64,000 nucleotides of DNA from Polyangiaceae bacterium (GCA_016719945.1 JADJYE010000035.1:1-64000), one strand, 5' to 3'; shown: positions 18,259-27,677, counted from the stretch's first letter. Numbers and translations: made by a program. Notes: generated from the sequence alone by a model not told the origin.

Positions 18259-19002
18259 TCAGCCGAGGGAGATCTGCTCGCCGTCGAGCTTCACGAGCTT
18301 CTCGGCGGTCATCAGCGTGTTCTTGCCGTGCAGGTTGAGCGTGGCCTCGGCGTTCACGTGCAGCTCTTTGGCCTTCACCCGCTCGATCTCGTCGATCGTA
18401 CGGAAGGAGTGCTTCACGCGTGAGCTCACGTGGTCGATCACGCTCTCGAGCGTCTGACCGAGCAGCCGCACGGTGTCTACCTGGGCTTCGACCTTGCGGC
18501 CGAAGTACGAGAGGGTGTCGGCGAAGACCGACGCGTTCATCGTTCGCGCGGTGACGGACGGCGCGTTCCCCGCGACGTCGCCGCCGCTCGTGACGCTCAC
18601 CCCCTCGCCGCCGACGATGTCGACCCGGCCGCTCTTCGATCGCAGGGTGAGGTCGCCCTCCACCGCGAGCACGCTCTGGCCCCCTTCCTCTCGCCCGATG
18701 AGCACGGAGAGCACGAAGCTGCCGTGATGCTCGGAGCGGGCCACCAGCACGGTGTCCCCCGTCTCCGGCTCGAGCAGGCAGCCCTTGGCGCGCCGCGCGG
18801 AGACGAGCTCCGCTCCCACGCGGATGAGGTACGCCGCGCCATCTCGTCCTTCGACCGCGCCGTAGGTCTGTCGCACCTCGGGTGGAGAGAGCAGGGACTC
18901 GATCCGCGACATCGACGGGTCGGGCGCCGCGGGCGCCTCCGACGGCGGCGCCTCCTGGCTCAGCGGCTCGATGTTGGCTGCCTTCACGGGTGCGTTCGAC
19001 AT
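18259..19002 (-). CDS. DUF3540 domain protein, T6SS-associated
   Basis: This is a 247-aa protein of a family found only with VgrG/DUF2169/DUF4150 clusters. The core includes AYLIRVGAELVSARRAKGCL, LEPETGDTVLVARSEHHG and SVLIGREEGGQSVLAVEGDL. A C-terminal beta-strand-rich region follows with TLSYFGRKVEAQVDTVRLLG, VSSRVKHSFRTIDEIERVKA and AEATLNLHGKNTLMTAEKLV. This periodic stretch resembles the VgrG needle, so it may form a spike-like adaptor. The ATG is one base after the pentapeptide gene's stop. Confidence 0.88.
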   Translation of the reverse strand: MSNAPVKAANIEPLSQEAPPSEAPAAPDPSMSRIESLLSPPEVRQTYGAVEGRDGAAYLIRVGAELVSARRAKGCLLEPETGDTVLVARSEHHGSFVLSVLIGREEGGQSVLAVEGDLTLRSKSGRVDIVGGEGVSVTSGGDVAGNAPSVTARTMNASVFADTLSYFGRKVEAQVDTVRLLGQTLESVIDHVSSRVKHSFRTIDEIERVKAKELHVNAEATLNLHGKNTLMTAEKLVKLDGEQISLG

Positions 19003-19003
19003 C

Positions 19004-20083
19004 TCAGCGCTCCTTCGGTCGTTCGCGGTGATGCTTGAGCCACCAGGTCTCTGCCTCTACGAGCTCGGGCGAGTCCCCCTCGGCGGTGGCCTTCGAGGCC
19101 CCGAACTTCGTGTTGTCCTGCTTCGACGCGTGCAGCCGCGTGCGCAACATCGTCGCGCCGCCGAAGTCGGCGTCCTGCAGGTTTGCGTGGGAGAAGTCGC
19201 CGAAGGCGAGCTCGGCGTCCCGGAAGACGGCGCCCGTGGCGTTGGACTTCATGAACATGCCGAGGTTGGCCTTCACCTTCGAGAAGTCGGATAGCGAGAC
19301 GTCGGCCTCCATGAAGATGCACTCGGAGAGCAGCGCGCCAGCGAACGTCGCGCCGCTGACGACGGCGTTCGGGAAGAGGGCGTTCTTCATCATCGCGCCC
19401 TTGAACGAGGCGCCGCGCAGGGTGGCCCGGCTGAAGTTCGTGCGCTCCAGCTTGGCGTCGCTGAAGTCGCATCCGTCGAGCTCGCACTCCATCAGCTGGC
19501 AACCGGTCAGATCCATCCCGGCGAAGGACTTCTTGGGCATCTTGTTGCGGAAGAACGTCGTCTTGTCGAAGCGGGCGCCCTCGAGCTTGGCGGTGGTGAG
19601 CACCAGCTCCATGAAGATCGTGTGCGTGAGGTCCGCGCCGGCGAAGTTGGCGTCGGCGAAGTCGGCCTCGACGAACGAGGCGTGCAGCAGGTTCGCGCCG
19701 TTCAGCGAGGCGCCCTTCAGCGAGACCTTGTGCCACGCGGAGTGCGAGAGGTTCGCGCGGTCGACCCGGGCCCCGTCGGCGGTCGACTCGTTGAAGCCTG
19801 CGCGGAAGAGGTCGGCGCCCTCGAAGCGCGCGCCGTCGAGCGCGCAGGCGTGGAAGGCGCAGTTCTTCATGTCGGCGCCCGACAGGTCGGCGCCCGACAG
19901 GTCGCACTGCGCGAAGGAGCTCTCGGCCAGGCGCGCCCCGGTCAGCTTGGTCCCGCGCAGGGTCGTCTTCAGCAGCGACGAGCCGCCGAGATCGAGGCCC
20001 GAGAGGTCGAGCCCGTCGAGGCTCCGCTCGTTGAAGGTCGCGCCCTTCTCCAGCATGCGCTCGACGTCTTCGCGCGTGGTCAC
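19004..20083 (-). CDS. Pentapeptide-repeat protein of the T6SS module
   Basis: This is a 359-aa protein composed almost wholly of A(D/N)LXX pentapeptides, for example LDGLDLSGLDLGGSSLLKT, CDLSGADLSGADMKNCAF and LTHTIFMELVLTTAKLEGA. It should fold as a long right-handed quadrilateral beta-helix, with a Trp/His/Arg-rich tail (ETWWLKHHRERPKER). The GTG start (20083) has a GGGAGGAG ribosome-binding site and overlaps the TGA of the DUF2169 gene (GTGA). Pentapeptide proteins in these clusters are of unproven role; scaffold, adaptor or immunity are all possible. Confidence 0.9.
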   Translation of the reverse strand: MTTREDVERMLEKGATFNERSLDGLDLSGLDLGGSSLLKTTLRGTKLTGARLAESSFAQCDLSGADLSGADMKNCAFHACALDGARFEGADLFRAGFNESTADGARVDRANLSHSAWHKVSLKGASLNGANLLHASFVEADFADANFAGADLTHTIFMELVLTTAKLEGARFDKTTFFRNKMPKKSFAGMDLTGCQLMECELDGCDFSDAKLERTNFSRATLRGASFKGAMMKNALFPNAVVSGATFAGALLSECIFMEADVSLSDFSKVKANLGMFMKSNATGAVFRDAELAFGDFSHANLQDADFGGATMLRTRLHASKQDNTKFGASKATAEGDSPELVEAETWWLKHHRERPKER

Positions 20084-22689
20084 GCTGTCTCCTCCCGCTT
20101 GGGGACCGTGCGCACGCGCTTCACGTTCGCGCCGCTCATGCTCACGCTCGCTCCGGTGGAGCCGCCGAAGTCGCTGCGGAACAGGTTGGCCCCTTCGAAG
20201 GAGGCGTGATCCATCAGCGCGCCTCGGAACAGAGACTCGAACAGGTCGGCCCGATCGAACTTGCACTGGCGGACGCTCGCGTTCACGAAGCGGGCGCCGA
20301 CGGCGCGAGCGTCTTCGAAGCTGGAGCCGTCGGCGGTGGCGCCGGAGAAGTCGGACTGCTCGAGGTCCGCGTGGTTGAAGCTGCACGCCTCGAACAGCGC
20401 GCCGCGCAGCATCCCCAGGTGGACGCGAGCGCCGACGAACGAGCACCCGCTGAAGCGGTGCTGCTTGTCGATCTTCGCCGACTGAAACTTCTCGAGCTTG
20501 GCGTCGTCGAAGCGCGTGTTCTCGAGGACCGAGTCGACGAGCAGCACGAGGTTCATGCTCGCGCGCCGCGCGTCGACGTCGATGAAGTCGCACTGGTAGA
20601 GCGTCGCCTTGTCCCACTCGGCTCCGCGCAGCGACACCCCGACGAACCGCAGCTCCACCCAGAAGCCGTTCTTCAGCTTGCAGCCGGAGAGATCTGTCCG
20701 CAGCAGCGACGCGCCGGTGAGGTCGGCCTCGTCGAGGGTCGTGTCGCACAGCTTGGCGTCGGTCAGGTTCGTTCGCACGAAGAAGGTCTTCGACAGATCG
20801 AGCCCGCTCAGATCGGCCTGGCTGAGGTCGGCCTCGGAGAAGTTCGCGCCGCGCGCCTTGCACCCTCGCAGGTTGGCCGAGGGCAGCTTCGCCCGCGCGA
20901 GGACGGCGCCCTCGAGGTCGGCACCTTCGAGCTGAGCGCCGGTGAGGTCGCTGGCCTCGAGCCACGCTCCGCGCAGGTTCGCGCCGCGCAGATCGAGCCC
21001 CGACAGATCTGCGCCGGTGAGATCGAGGCCCTCCACCGGCTCGGCGGCGTCCACGAGGATCTGGACCCGCGTGCGCAGCGGGTCGCTGGCCTCGCGGCTC
21101 AAGGAAGGCGGGACCCCCTGGTATTGGACCATCTTGCGGTAGCGCCCGCGCTGCAGCTCCTCGAGCTCGCGCAGCTGCTGGTCGAGCTTGGGATCGTCGA
21201 GCTGCTGCTGGATCGGCGCCGGGTTCAGCTTGGCGTTCTTGAACAGGGTGACCCGCTCTTCGAGCTCGCTCCTGACGTTGGCCCGGCGAAACTTGGGGGG
21301 GCCCACGAGGTCGGACTCGCCCTTCGCGATCGCGGCCTCGGCCTGCGCCTTGATCCTCGCGGCCTGGTCGGCCGGCAGGTCCGCGGCGGCCTTCTCGACC
21401 TCGGCCCGCAGCTTGGCGACGGCCTCGGCGCGCTTCTCCGCGAGCTGCTTCTGCACGCCCTCCATCGTCGGCGGATCGCCCGGCGGCTTCACCGTGTCGG
21501 GGTCGACGCTGGTGTCGATCTTGGGCTTCGGGGGCAGGTGCTTCAGATCGACGTTGCGGTCGATCATCTCTTGCTTGGCCTTGTCGTACTCGTGGTCGAG
21601 CCGGCGCTCCATCTGGCGCTGCTTGAGGCCCTCGCCGGGCGGCACGAGCCGCTGCTTCGGCTTGGGCGCCGCCTCCGGCAGCAGCGGCGTGTCGTCGAGG
21701 CTGGCGAGCGCGCCGTCTTTCTTCGAGCGCCGGGCGGCGAAGGTGCTGAGGTAGTGCTCGACGCTCTTGGGGCGCCCGATCCACTCGAGGCCGCACGCGA
21801 CCTCCTCGATGTCGTCGAGCAGGTCGCTCTTGGTCGTCGTGACGCCGCGGCACACGATCACCTGCCGCTCGCGAGCCGGAAACAGGTGCACGGTGTCGAT
21901 GCGCAGCGGGACGTCGACGTGGTCTTCCCCGCGGCGCTTCACGAAGCAGCGCGCGGTGACGTTGGGCAGAGCCCCCTCGAGCTGGGCCTTCTGGGGGTGC
22001 ATGTTGACGACCGAGAACGTCTCGTCGCCCCGGAAGAACTCCTTCATCCACTGGTCGGGCGCGGCGAGCTGGAAGTACGTGGGGTCGAAGTCCTCGGCCA
22101 TGCCTGGGTAGCGGGTCTTGGCCCAGCGCATGTCGTAGGTGCCCGCCTTCTTCGAGCGCTGCGGCAGCTGCACGTCGAGCCGGCCGAAGCCCGCGACGGG
22201 CGGCCGATCGTTCGGGGACTTCATGAGCGGCGCGCGCACCTCGACCTGCGGTAGCTCGAGGCCGCCGAGGCCCTTGCCGCTGGGGTTCTCCGGGAAGCCC
22301 TCGCCGCCGAACGCGTGGCTGAAGCGGATGGGCACCGACTCGAACGGCTCGGGCGCCGTGGGCACGCCCAGCTTGAAGAACCGCTTGCCGAAGACGGCGA
22401 GCAGCTTCTCCTGGTCTCCGACGCGCGCCTTGACGAACGACTGGCGCACGTCGTCGCCGAGCGCGTAACACGACCCGTGGACGAGCCACTCGGCGCGCGG
22501 CTTGGGCATGGCCTCGTCGAGCACCAGGCCCTCCACCGCGTCGCTCGCGAACTCCCAGAGCAGGCGCTCCTCCGCGAGCGCGCCGTCGAACGTCGCGTGG
22601 AAGATGACGGTGACCACGCAGTGTAGCCGCCGGCCGTCGTCGAAGACGGCCGGCATGGGCGTGAGGTAGTTCGGTTTGATGACGCGCAT
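20080..22689 (-). CDS. DUF2169 plus pentapeptide-repeat protein, T6SS effector adaptor
   Basis: This is an 869-aa fusion. The N-terminal DUF2169 domain (about 10-310) contains VIKPNYLTPMPAVFDDGRRL, FGKRFFKLGVPTAPEPFESV, RFSHAFGGEGFPENPSGKG and FDPTYFQLAAPDQWMKEFF. DUF2169 proteins are chaperone-like adaptors that load effectors on VgrG. A charged helical middle (about 350-520, Lys/Glu/Gln-rich, likely coiled coil) is followed by about 300 residues of pentapeptides (LDLTGADLSGLDLRGANLRG and on). It lies 16 bases after vgrG and overlaps the next gene. Confidence 0.92.
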   Translation of the reverse strand: MRVIKPNYLTPMPAVFDDGRRLHCVVTVIFHATFDGALAEERLLWEFASDAVEGLVLDEAMPKPRAEWLVHGSCYALGDDVRQSFVKARVGDQEKLLAVFGKRFFKLGVPTAPEPFESVPIRFSHAFGGEGFPENPSGKGLGGLELPQVEVRAPLMKSPNDRPPVAGFGRLDVQLPQRSKKAGTYDMRWAKTRYPGMAEDFDPTYFQLAAPDQWMKEFFRGDETFSVVNMHPQKAQLEGALPNVTARCFVKRRGEDHVDVPLRIDTVHLFPARERQVIVCRGVTTTKSDLLDDIEEVACGLEWIGRPKSVEHYLSTFAARRSKKDGALASLDDTPLLPEAAPKPKQRLVPPGEGLKQRQMERRLDHEYDKAKQEMIDRNVDLKHLPPKPKIDTSVDPDTVKPPGDPPTMEGVQKQLAEKRAEAVAKLRAEVEKAAADLPADQAARIKAQAEAAIAKGESDLVGPPKFRRANVRSELEERVTLFKNAKLNPAPIQQQLDDPKLDQQLRELEELQRGRYRKMVQYQGVPPSLSREASDPLRTRVQILVDAAEPVEGLDLTGADLSGLDLRGANLRGAWLEASDLTGAQLEGADLEGAVLARAKLPSANLRGCKARGANFSEADLSQADLSGLDLSKTFFVRTNLTDAKLCDTTLDEADLTGASLLRTDLSGCKLKNGFWVELRFVGVSLRGAEWDKATLYQCDFIDVDARRASMNLVLLVDSVLENTRFDDAKLEKFQSAKIDKQHRFSGCSFVGARVHLGMLRGALFEACSFNHADLEQSDFSGATADGSSFEDARAVGARFVNASVRQCKFDRADLFESLFRGALMDHASFEGANLFRSDFGGSTGASVSMSGANVKRVRTVPKREETA

Positions 22690-22705
22690 CAGCGGCGGCT
22701 TGTGG

Positions 22706-25117
22706 TCAGGCCTTGCTGTGGAGCGCGGCGACGGTGCTCGTGAGCGTGTTCATCCGGCTCTCGAGCGCCTCGTTCTTCATCGCGAGCGCCGTCGAGCCCT
22801 TGATCATGGCGGCGTCGACGCTCTTGAGGCCCGCGATGCTCTCCTCGAGGCCCTTCAGCTTGTTGTCCATCGCGGCGGCCTCGGCCTTCTCGGCGGCGAC
22901 CTCCCAGCGGCACAGGTTGATGTGTGTCTTCTCGGGCGCGAACTCGAACACGAACGCAGCGTTGATCTCGAGCTTACCCCCGAGCAGGGTCTCCGTGACG
23001 ATCCCGAAGATGTTCTCGTTCTTCCAGCCGCCGATGAGCTCGCTCTTCGGCCCCCACGTGTTCTCGTGCCAGCTAGCCGACTCGATCTCGTGGTGCCCGT
23101 CCGCCTTGATCTTGAGCTCGCCCTTGATGTGCCAGTCGGCGGGCCCGGTGGTCCACGACGCTTCTCCGTCGACGATGACCTCCTGAGTCTCGGTCACGTG
23201 GAGCGCCTGCGTGCCGGTCACCGTCAGCATGTGCGTCGCACCGCCGACGGCCTCGCTGCCGACGCCGTGGTGCAGGGAGGTGAGGTGGTTGATCGTGACG
23301 GCGCCCTCGACGCCCTGCTCGAGGGTGTCGTGGTAGGCCTCGGTCACCGCGCCCTGCACCTCTTGCAGCAGCGTGCCCCCGATCTCCTGCTGCATGAAGC
23401 CGGTCACCTCGTCGACCCGGTCGCCGCCGATCTGCTCGTGGTGATTCTCTCCGATCACCACGTTCCAGTTCACGCCGGTCTCGATGTCGTACGTGCCGCA
23501 GGTGTTGATGAGCGAGTTGCCCTCGGTGTGGATCGCCATCTGGTGGTCGGGGATCGTGCCCTCGCCCGAGTACACCGTGGACAGCCCGTCGAGCGCGGCG
23601 CCGATGTGGATGAACGTCTTCGCGTGCGGCGTGGAGATGGTGACCCGCTGTGAGCCGTCTTGGTCTTCCATCTCGAAGCGGTTGCGGCCGCCGGTCTGGA
23701 TGACGTTCATGGTGGGGTTCGCGCTCGTCACCGGGCTCGGGTGGACCGCGGTCGGGATCGCGCCGACGATGACCGGGCGATCGGGATCGCCTCCCATGAA
23801 GGCGCACACCACCTCGGTGCCCTTGCGCTCGGGGAAGTGCCAGCCCTCGATGGCGCCCGCGTGAGGTTGCATCTTGCGGACCCACGTCGACGCCTTGCCA
23901 TCTTTGATGGTGCCCTCGTCGAACTTGAACTTGAGGGCATAGCGGCCCAGATCGTCGATCTGCGCGTATTCGCTGGAGGCGGCGCCGTCGACGTTCGCGT
24001 TCTCGAAGCCGTCGATGCGCGGCCACGGCACCGTCTCGGGGTGGCGGTACTGCTGCGACGCGAGGATCGCCGTGACCTCGCACTTGTACTCGCGCTGGTG
24101 GTCGGACGGCACCACGCTGCCCCACGACTTGGCGTCCTCCAGGAAGACCTCGTGCTCCACCGTCACCGCGAGGTAGTCGGTGTTGAAGTCGCCCTTGGGG
24201 TGCAGGTCGACCGAGAAGGTGTAGCCCGCCATGACCTGCGGGGCCGGACCGCTCGCGTAGAAGTTCTTCGCGCGGGCGCGCAGATCGTCCGCGCGGATGG
24301 CGGCGAGCGCGTTGCCCTTGTCGGGCGTGAAGAAGCGGTTGCCGTAGGTGATGACGTCGCCCATGCCGTTGGGCGAGACCTTCGACGACCCCTTCACGTC
24401 GAGCTGCGGCTTGGCGTAGTCGTAGTCCGCGAAGCGCACGGTGGCCGGCAGGGTGCGGTTCTTGGCGATGAAGGTCTCGAAGTGGATGCCGGCGCTCTGG
24501 TCCGTCTCGCCGCCGGGCTGGTAGCGGATCGGGTCCTTGACCGACGGGCTCGAGGCCGCGTTGTGGTCGGTGATGATGAGCTTCTCACCGTCCTCGCTCT
24601 GCTCGAAGAAGTAGTAGAGGCCCTCACGCTCCATCCAGCGCTGGATGAAGTCGAGCGAGCTCTCCTTGTATTGGGTGACGTGCTCCTCGTCCTCGTAGCT
24701 GCCGTTGAGGCGCAGCTCGACGTCGGTGATCCCCTCGTCCGACAGGACGGTCTTGATGATCTTGGGGATGCTCGTCTTCGTGAAGATGCGGCTGTGGCGC
24801 GTCAGCGACAGCGCCCACAGGTGAGGGACCAACCTGAGCAGGTAGAGCGCCTTCGTGTGCTCGCCGATGGTCGTCGCGCGCAACAGCTCGAACTGGGCGA
24901 TCATGCCGGCGTACGTGCTGAGCACCTCGCCGCCCTGCTCGATCGTGAGCGTCGCCTTCGCGCCGGGCGCGTCGTCGATCTCGATCTCGAGCGGCCCCGT
25001 CACGTTGATGTAGACGTCGAAGACGTAGGGGCGCGAGATCCCCTCGCTGCCCCGGAACGCGACGACGTTCGCACCCTCGGGGAGCACGGAAGAGTTGATG
25101 TGAAAGCTCAGCGCCAT
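22706..25117 (-). CDS. vgrG: Type VI secretion system spike protein VgrG
   Basis: VgrG trimers form the puncturing spike of T6SS. The 803-aa protein has the gp27-like head (about 1-380, with LDFIQRWMEREGLYYFFEQ and EGLYYFFEQSEDGEKLIITD), then the OB/gp5 part with STWVRKMQPHAGAIEGWHFP, ERKGTEVVCAFMGGDPDRP and VIVGAIPT. A long beta-prism needle follows (HHEQIGGDRVDEVTG and similar). The last 70 residues (VAAEKAEAAAMDNKLKGLEE onward) look like a coiled coil, not an enzymatic domain. An AAGGAG ribosome-binding site precedes ATG 25117. It heads a five-gene set transcribed leftwards. No other T6SS core genes are in the window. Confidence 0.95.
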   Translation of the reverse strand: MALSFHINSSVLPEGANVVAFRGSEGISRPYVFDVYINVTGPLEIEIDDAPGAKATLTIEQGGEVLSTYAGMIAQFELLRATTIGEHTKALYLLRLVPHLWALSLTRHSRIFTKTSIPKIIKTVLSDEGITDVELRLNGSYEDEEHVTQYKESSLDFIQRWMEREGLYYFFEQSEDGEKLIITDHNAASSPSVKDPIRYQPGGETDQSAGIHFETFIAKNRTLPATVRFADYDYAKPQLDVKGSSKVSPNGMGDVITYGNRFFTPDKGNALAAIRADDLRARAKNFYASGPAPQVMAGYTFSVDLHPKGDFNTDYLAVTVEHEVFLEDAKSWGSVVPSDHQREYKCEVTAILASQQYRHPETVPWPRIDGFENANVDGAASSEYAQIDDLGRYALKFKFDEGTIKDGKASTWVRKMQPHAGAIEGWHFPERKGTEVVCAFMGGDPDRPVIVGAIPTAVHPSPVTSANPTMNVIQTGGRNRFEMEDQDGSQRVTISTPHAKTFIHIGAALDGLSTVYSGEGTIPDHQMAIHTEGNSLINTCGTYDIETGVNWNVVIGENHHEQIGGDRVDEVTGFMQQEIGGTLLQEVQGAVTEAYHDTLEQGVEGAVTINHLTSLHHGVGSEAVGGATHMLTVTGTQALHVTETQEVIVDGEASWTTGPADWHIKGELKIKADGHHEIESASWHENTWGPKSELIGGWKNENIFGIVTETLLGGKLEINAAFVFEFAPEKTHINLCRWEVAAEKAEAAAMDNKLKGLEESIAGLKSVDAAMIKGSTALAMKNEALESRMNTLTSTVAALHSKA

Positions 25118-25223
25118 GACTCCGCTCCTTCGTGGACCCCCGGTGGGTCCCGCCGCTCGTTTCGACGCCGAACAGGATGCACCCTTGTCCGCTTCGCCGT
25201 CTAGGCCTGGGCTCGGCAGACGC

Positions 25224-26195
25224 TCAGAAGCCGAGCTGATCGAGGTACGCGCTGGTGACAGCGCGGCCGTCGTAGTCGGTGTAGTCGGTGGCCTGCGAGG
25301 AGGCGGCGGGGTTGTGCGGCTCGCTGGTGATCACCGTCATGTGCAGGCACCACACGGCGGTGGCGAGGCACCCGGAGCCGGTGACGTCGAGCTCGAGGTA
25401 GCCGCCAGCGCTCGCGTACGTCGCGCCGAGCGAGGCCATCGTCGGCTGGTTGGGTGACCAGGTGAGGACGTCGCTGTCGTAGGCGGCGACGAAGAAGGCG
25501 CCCTCGAGGCGCTCGACGCTCGCGCTCGACAGCCCCGAGGAGCCGCCGTCGAGGTTGAAGTAGGTGACGCGCCCGTCCGTGACGCCGGCCGGATCGAGGC
25601 CGCCCGCGAGCTGCGCGAGCAGCTCGTGCGCGACGAAGCTGCCCGAGGAGTGCGCCGCGACGATCACCTGGTCCGGCGCGGGCCCGAGGAGCTCTACGAT
25701 CGCGGGGGCGATCTTCGAGTTGCCGATCTCGAAGCCCGTGTAGCCCACGTCGGCCGGGCCCTGGACCGCGAAGACGTAGCGCACGCCGAGGTCGCGCAGC
25801 CGGGCGCGGTACAGCGCCTCGACCCACTCCTGCGCCGCGTCGAGCGGGATGCCGTAGCCCGCGTAGCCCACGAACACGCTCTCGCCGAGCGGGCTCTCGG
25901 TGTCCTTCGAGGCGACGCCGAAGCCGACGTCGTCGCCGGTCTGCCAGGGGACGTCGTCGAAGTCGGGCTCGGGCGCGCTGCCGCCCGCGCCGCCGCCGCC
26001 GAGCTCGGCGCCGCCGTTGGCGCTGGCGCCGCCGCCCCCGAGCCCACCTTCCGCGCCGCCGGCGCCTTGGCCGCCGCCTCCGGGGGAGGCCTGGCCTCCG
26101 GGGCCCGAGGTGGCGTCGTCGGCCCCGCCGGGTGCGCAGGCGATCGACATGAGGGGGACGATCAGCCAGGGCCAGCGCGGTGACACGCCGCGCAT
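25224..26195 (-). CDS. Lipoprotein with alpha/beta-hydrolase-like domain
   Basis: This 323-aa protein has a signal peptide ending IVPLMSIACAPGG (lipobox Cys at 20), then a linker of about 60 residues of Gly/Ala/Ser. The body has VFVGYAGYGIPLDAAQEWVE and QVIVAAHSSGSFVAHELLAQ, a Gx(H)SxG-like nucleophile elbow with Ser in AHSSG. TYFNLDGGSSGLSSASVERL and CLHMTVITSEPHNPAASSQA follow; the late His may complete a triad. This suggests an esterase or lipase-like enzyme, anchored at the envelope. The substrate is unknown. Confidence 0.75.
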   Translation of the reverse strand: MRGVSPRWPWLIVPLMSIACAPGGADDATSGPGGQASPGGGGQGAGGAEGGLGGGGASANGGAELGGGGAGGSAPEPDFDDVPWQTGDDVGFGVASKDTESPLGESVFVGYAGYGIPLDAAQEWVEALYRARLRDLGVRYVFAVQGPADVGYTGFEIGNSKIAPAIVELLGPAPDQVIVAAHSSGSFVAHELLAQLAGGLDPAGVTDGRVTYFNLDGGSSGLSSASVERLEGAFFVAAYDSDVLTWSPNQPTMASLGATYASAGGYLELDVTGSGCLATAVWCLHMTVITSEPHNPAASSQATDYTDYDGRAVTSAYLDQLGF

Positions 26196-26281
26196 CGTCT
26201 CACGTTGGGGCGCGCTTGGGGGCGGTGCGGCAGGGGGCTGTCTTCTCGAGCGTTCCCTCAGGACCGTGTTCTTGAGCTGGC

Positions 26282-26593
26282 TCAGGGGCTCTCGTCCGGG
26301 AACTCACCGCAGCTCTCCGTGCAGAGGTCCCCGAGCGCCCCGATGTCGGGCCAGAAGTACGGATCACACGGAGCCGCCTCGAAGCAATCGGCGTAACACT
26401 GCGACCATTCTCCCTGCTCCTCCGTGCACGCGTCGATGACCGCATCCTCAGGACAGCCGAACGCCAGCCCACAAGCCTGAATACTCGCGCACATTCGCTC
26501 GGCGCCGTTCTCGCAGTCGTTGTCGACGTCACAACCGAGCGCGGACAGCGCCGCGAGGGTCACGGCCAACAGCAGCGCGATCGGACGAACCAT
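26282..26593 (-). CDS. Small Cys-rich lipoprotein
   Basis: This is a 103-aa protein with signal peptide MVRPIALLLAVTLAALSAL and lipobox Cys in GCDVD. Ten more Cys are spaced in pairs: DCENGAERMCASIQACGLAF, GCPEDAVIDACTEEQGEWSQ, CYADCFEAAPC and LCTESCGEF. The spacing predicts a disulfide-stabilised helical fold. The ATG at 26593 puts the signal peptide first; longer versions are Arg-rich and implausible. The family is not recognised. Confidence 0.7.
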   Translation of the reverse strand: MVRPIALLLAVTLAALSALGCDVDNDCENGAERMCASIQACGLAFGCPEDAVIDACTEEQGEWSQCYADCFEAAPCDPYFWPDIGALGDLCTESCGEFPDESP

Positions 26594-26796
26594 CGTGGGG
26601 AGAGCGTACGGGGCGGCGGAGAGGTCGTCGACGGCCTCGCCGCTGAGCCGAGGTCGAGCCGAGGCAGAGCCGGCGCGCGGCCCTCCAGCGCGCCGCGGTG
26701 CCACCTCGGCGAGGGTGCGGTGCGCGGGGGGATGACGGTCATATGACGGTCATCGTGGCCCGCAGGCGTCATCGTCCCCGCGGCGAGACAACCAGC

Positions 26797-27645
26797 CTAG
26801 CCGCCGAACTCTTGGCTCCAGTAGTGGTTGTACCGGTCGTTGCCGTCCTCGAAGAAGTAGCCGACGCCGAGCACGCGGTAGCGAGGGTCCATCATGTTGA
26901 CGCAGTGCCCTGGGCTGTCGACCCAGGCCTGCACCACGCTCGCGGGCGTCGGCTGGCCGGCGGCGATGTTCTCGCCGACGAACCCCGAGGGGTACCCCGC
27001 GTTCTTCGCGCGCTGGGCCGGGGTCACGCCCTCGGGCGTGCTGTGCTCGAAGTAGTTGCGCTGCGCCATGTCCTGGCTGTGGCCGCGCGCCGCGGCTCGC
27101 AAGGCGCCGTTCGGCGACACCGGCCCGGCGGGCGGCATCTGCTGGCCGCCGCATACCGCGCCTCGCGCCCGGACGTCGTTCGTTCGCAGGAGCACCTCGT
27201 CCTCGAACGCGCTCCAGGCCGCAGGCCAGTTGCCCGAGGGCGGCGTCGGCTCCGCGCCCGGGCCACCGCCAGGGAACGGGAAGGGGAACGACTGCCCGCC
27301 GGGCCACGGCAACGTCCACCCGCCCTGCAGCGGCTGACCGCCTTGGCCCGACGGGGGAGGGGAGGAGGACGGCAAGGGTGGGAAGGGGAACGTCAGCTGC
27401 GGGAGCTGATCGAAGATCACTCCGAAGCCGGTGAAGGCCGAGCCGACCGTCATCGGGCGGTTGAGGGTCGGGACCGGCGCGCCCTGCTGCGCGTACGGGC
27501 CGTAGGCGGGTTGGCCGTACGGGGCTTGTGGGTAGGGGCCGTAGCCAGGGCCGCGCGCGTTGGATCGAGAGCCTTCACAGCCGAGCATCGCGAGCGAGGC
27601 CACCGAGAGGAGCGCAGCGGCGCGGACGGCCAGACCGACGTTCAT
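26797..27645 (-). CDS. CAP-domain (SCP/PR1-like) secreted lipoprotein
   Basis: This is a 282-aa protein. The signal peptide AVRAAALLSVASLAMLGCEG has a lipobox Cys. A long low-complexity linker rich in Pro, Gly, Tyr and Phe follows. The C-terminal CAP domain (about 145-282) has EDEVLLRTNDVRARGAVC, LRAAARGHSQDMAQRNYFEH, STPEGVTPAQRAKNAGYPSG, FVGENIAAG, AWVDSPGHCVNMMDPRYRVL and HYWSQEFGG. The conserved His/Glu sites of CAP proteins are present (GHSQDM, GENIA, SPGHCVNMM). Function in bacteria is mostly unknown; it is probably extracellular. Confidence 0.88.
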   Translation of the reverse strand: MNVGLAVRAAALLSVASLAMLGCEGSRSNARGPGYGPYPQAPYGQPAYGPYAQQGAPVPTLNRPMTVGSAFTGFGVIFDQLPQLTFPFPPLPSSSPPPSGQGGQPLQGGWTLPWPGGQSFPFPFPGGGPGAEPTPPSGNWPAAWSAFEDEVLLRTNDVRARGAVCGGQQMPPAGPVSPNGALRAAARGHSQDMAQRNYFEHSTPEGVTPAQRAKNAGYPSGFVGENIAAGQPTPASVVQAWVDSPGHCVNMMDPRYRVLGVGYFFEDGNDRYNHYWSQEFGG

Positions 27646-27677
27646 GGCCTTTGGACGGACCTGCACCTGGCCCCCCT

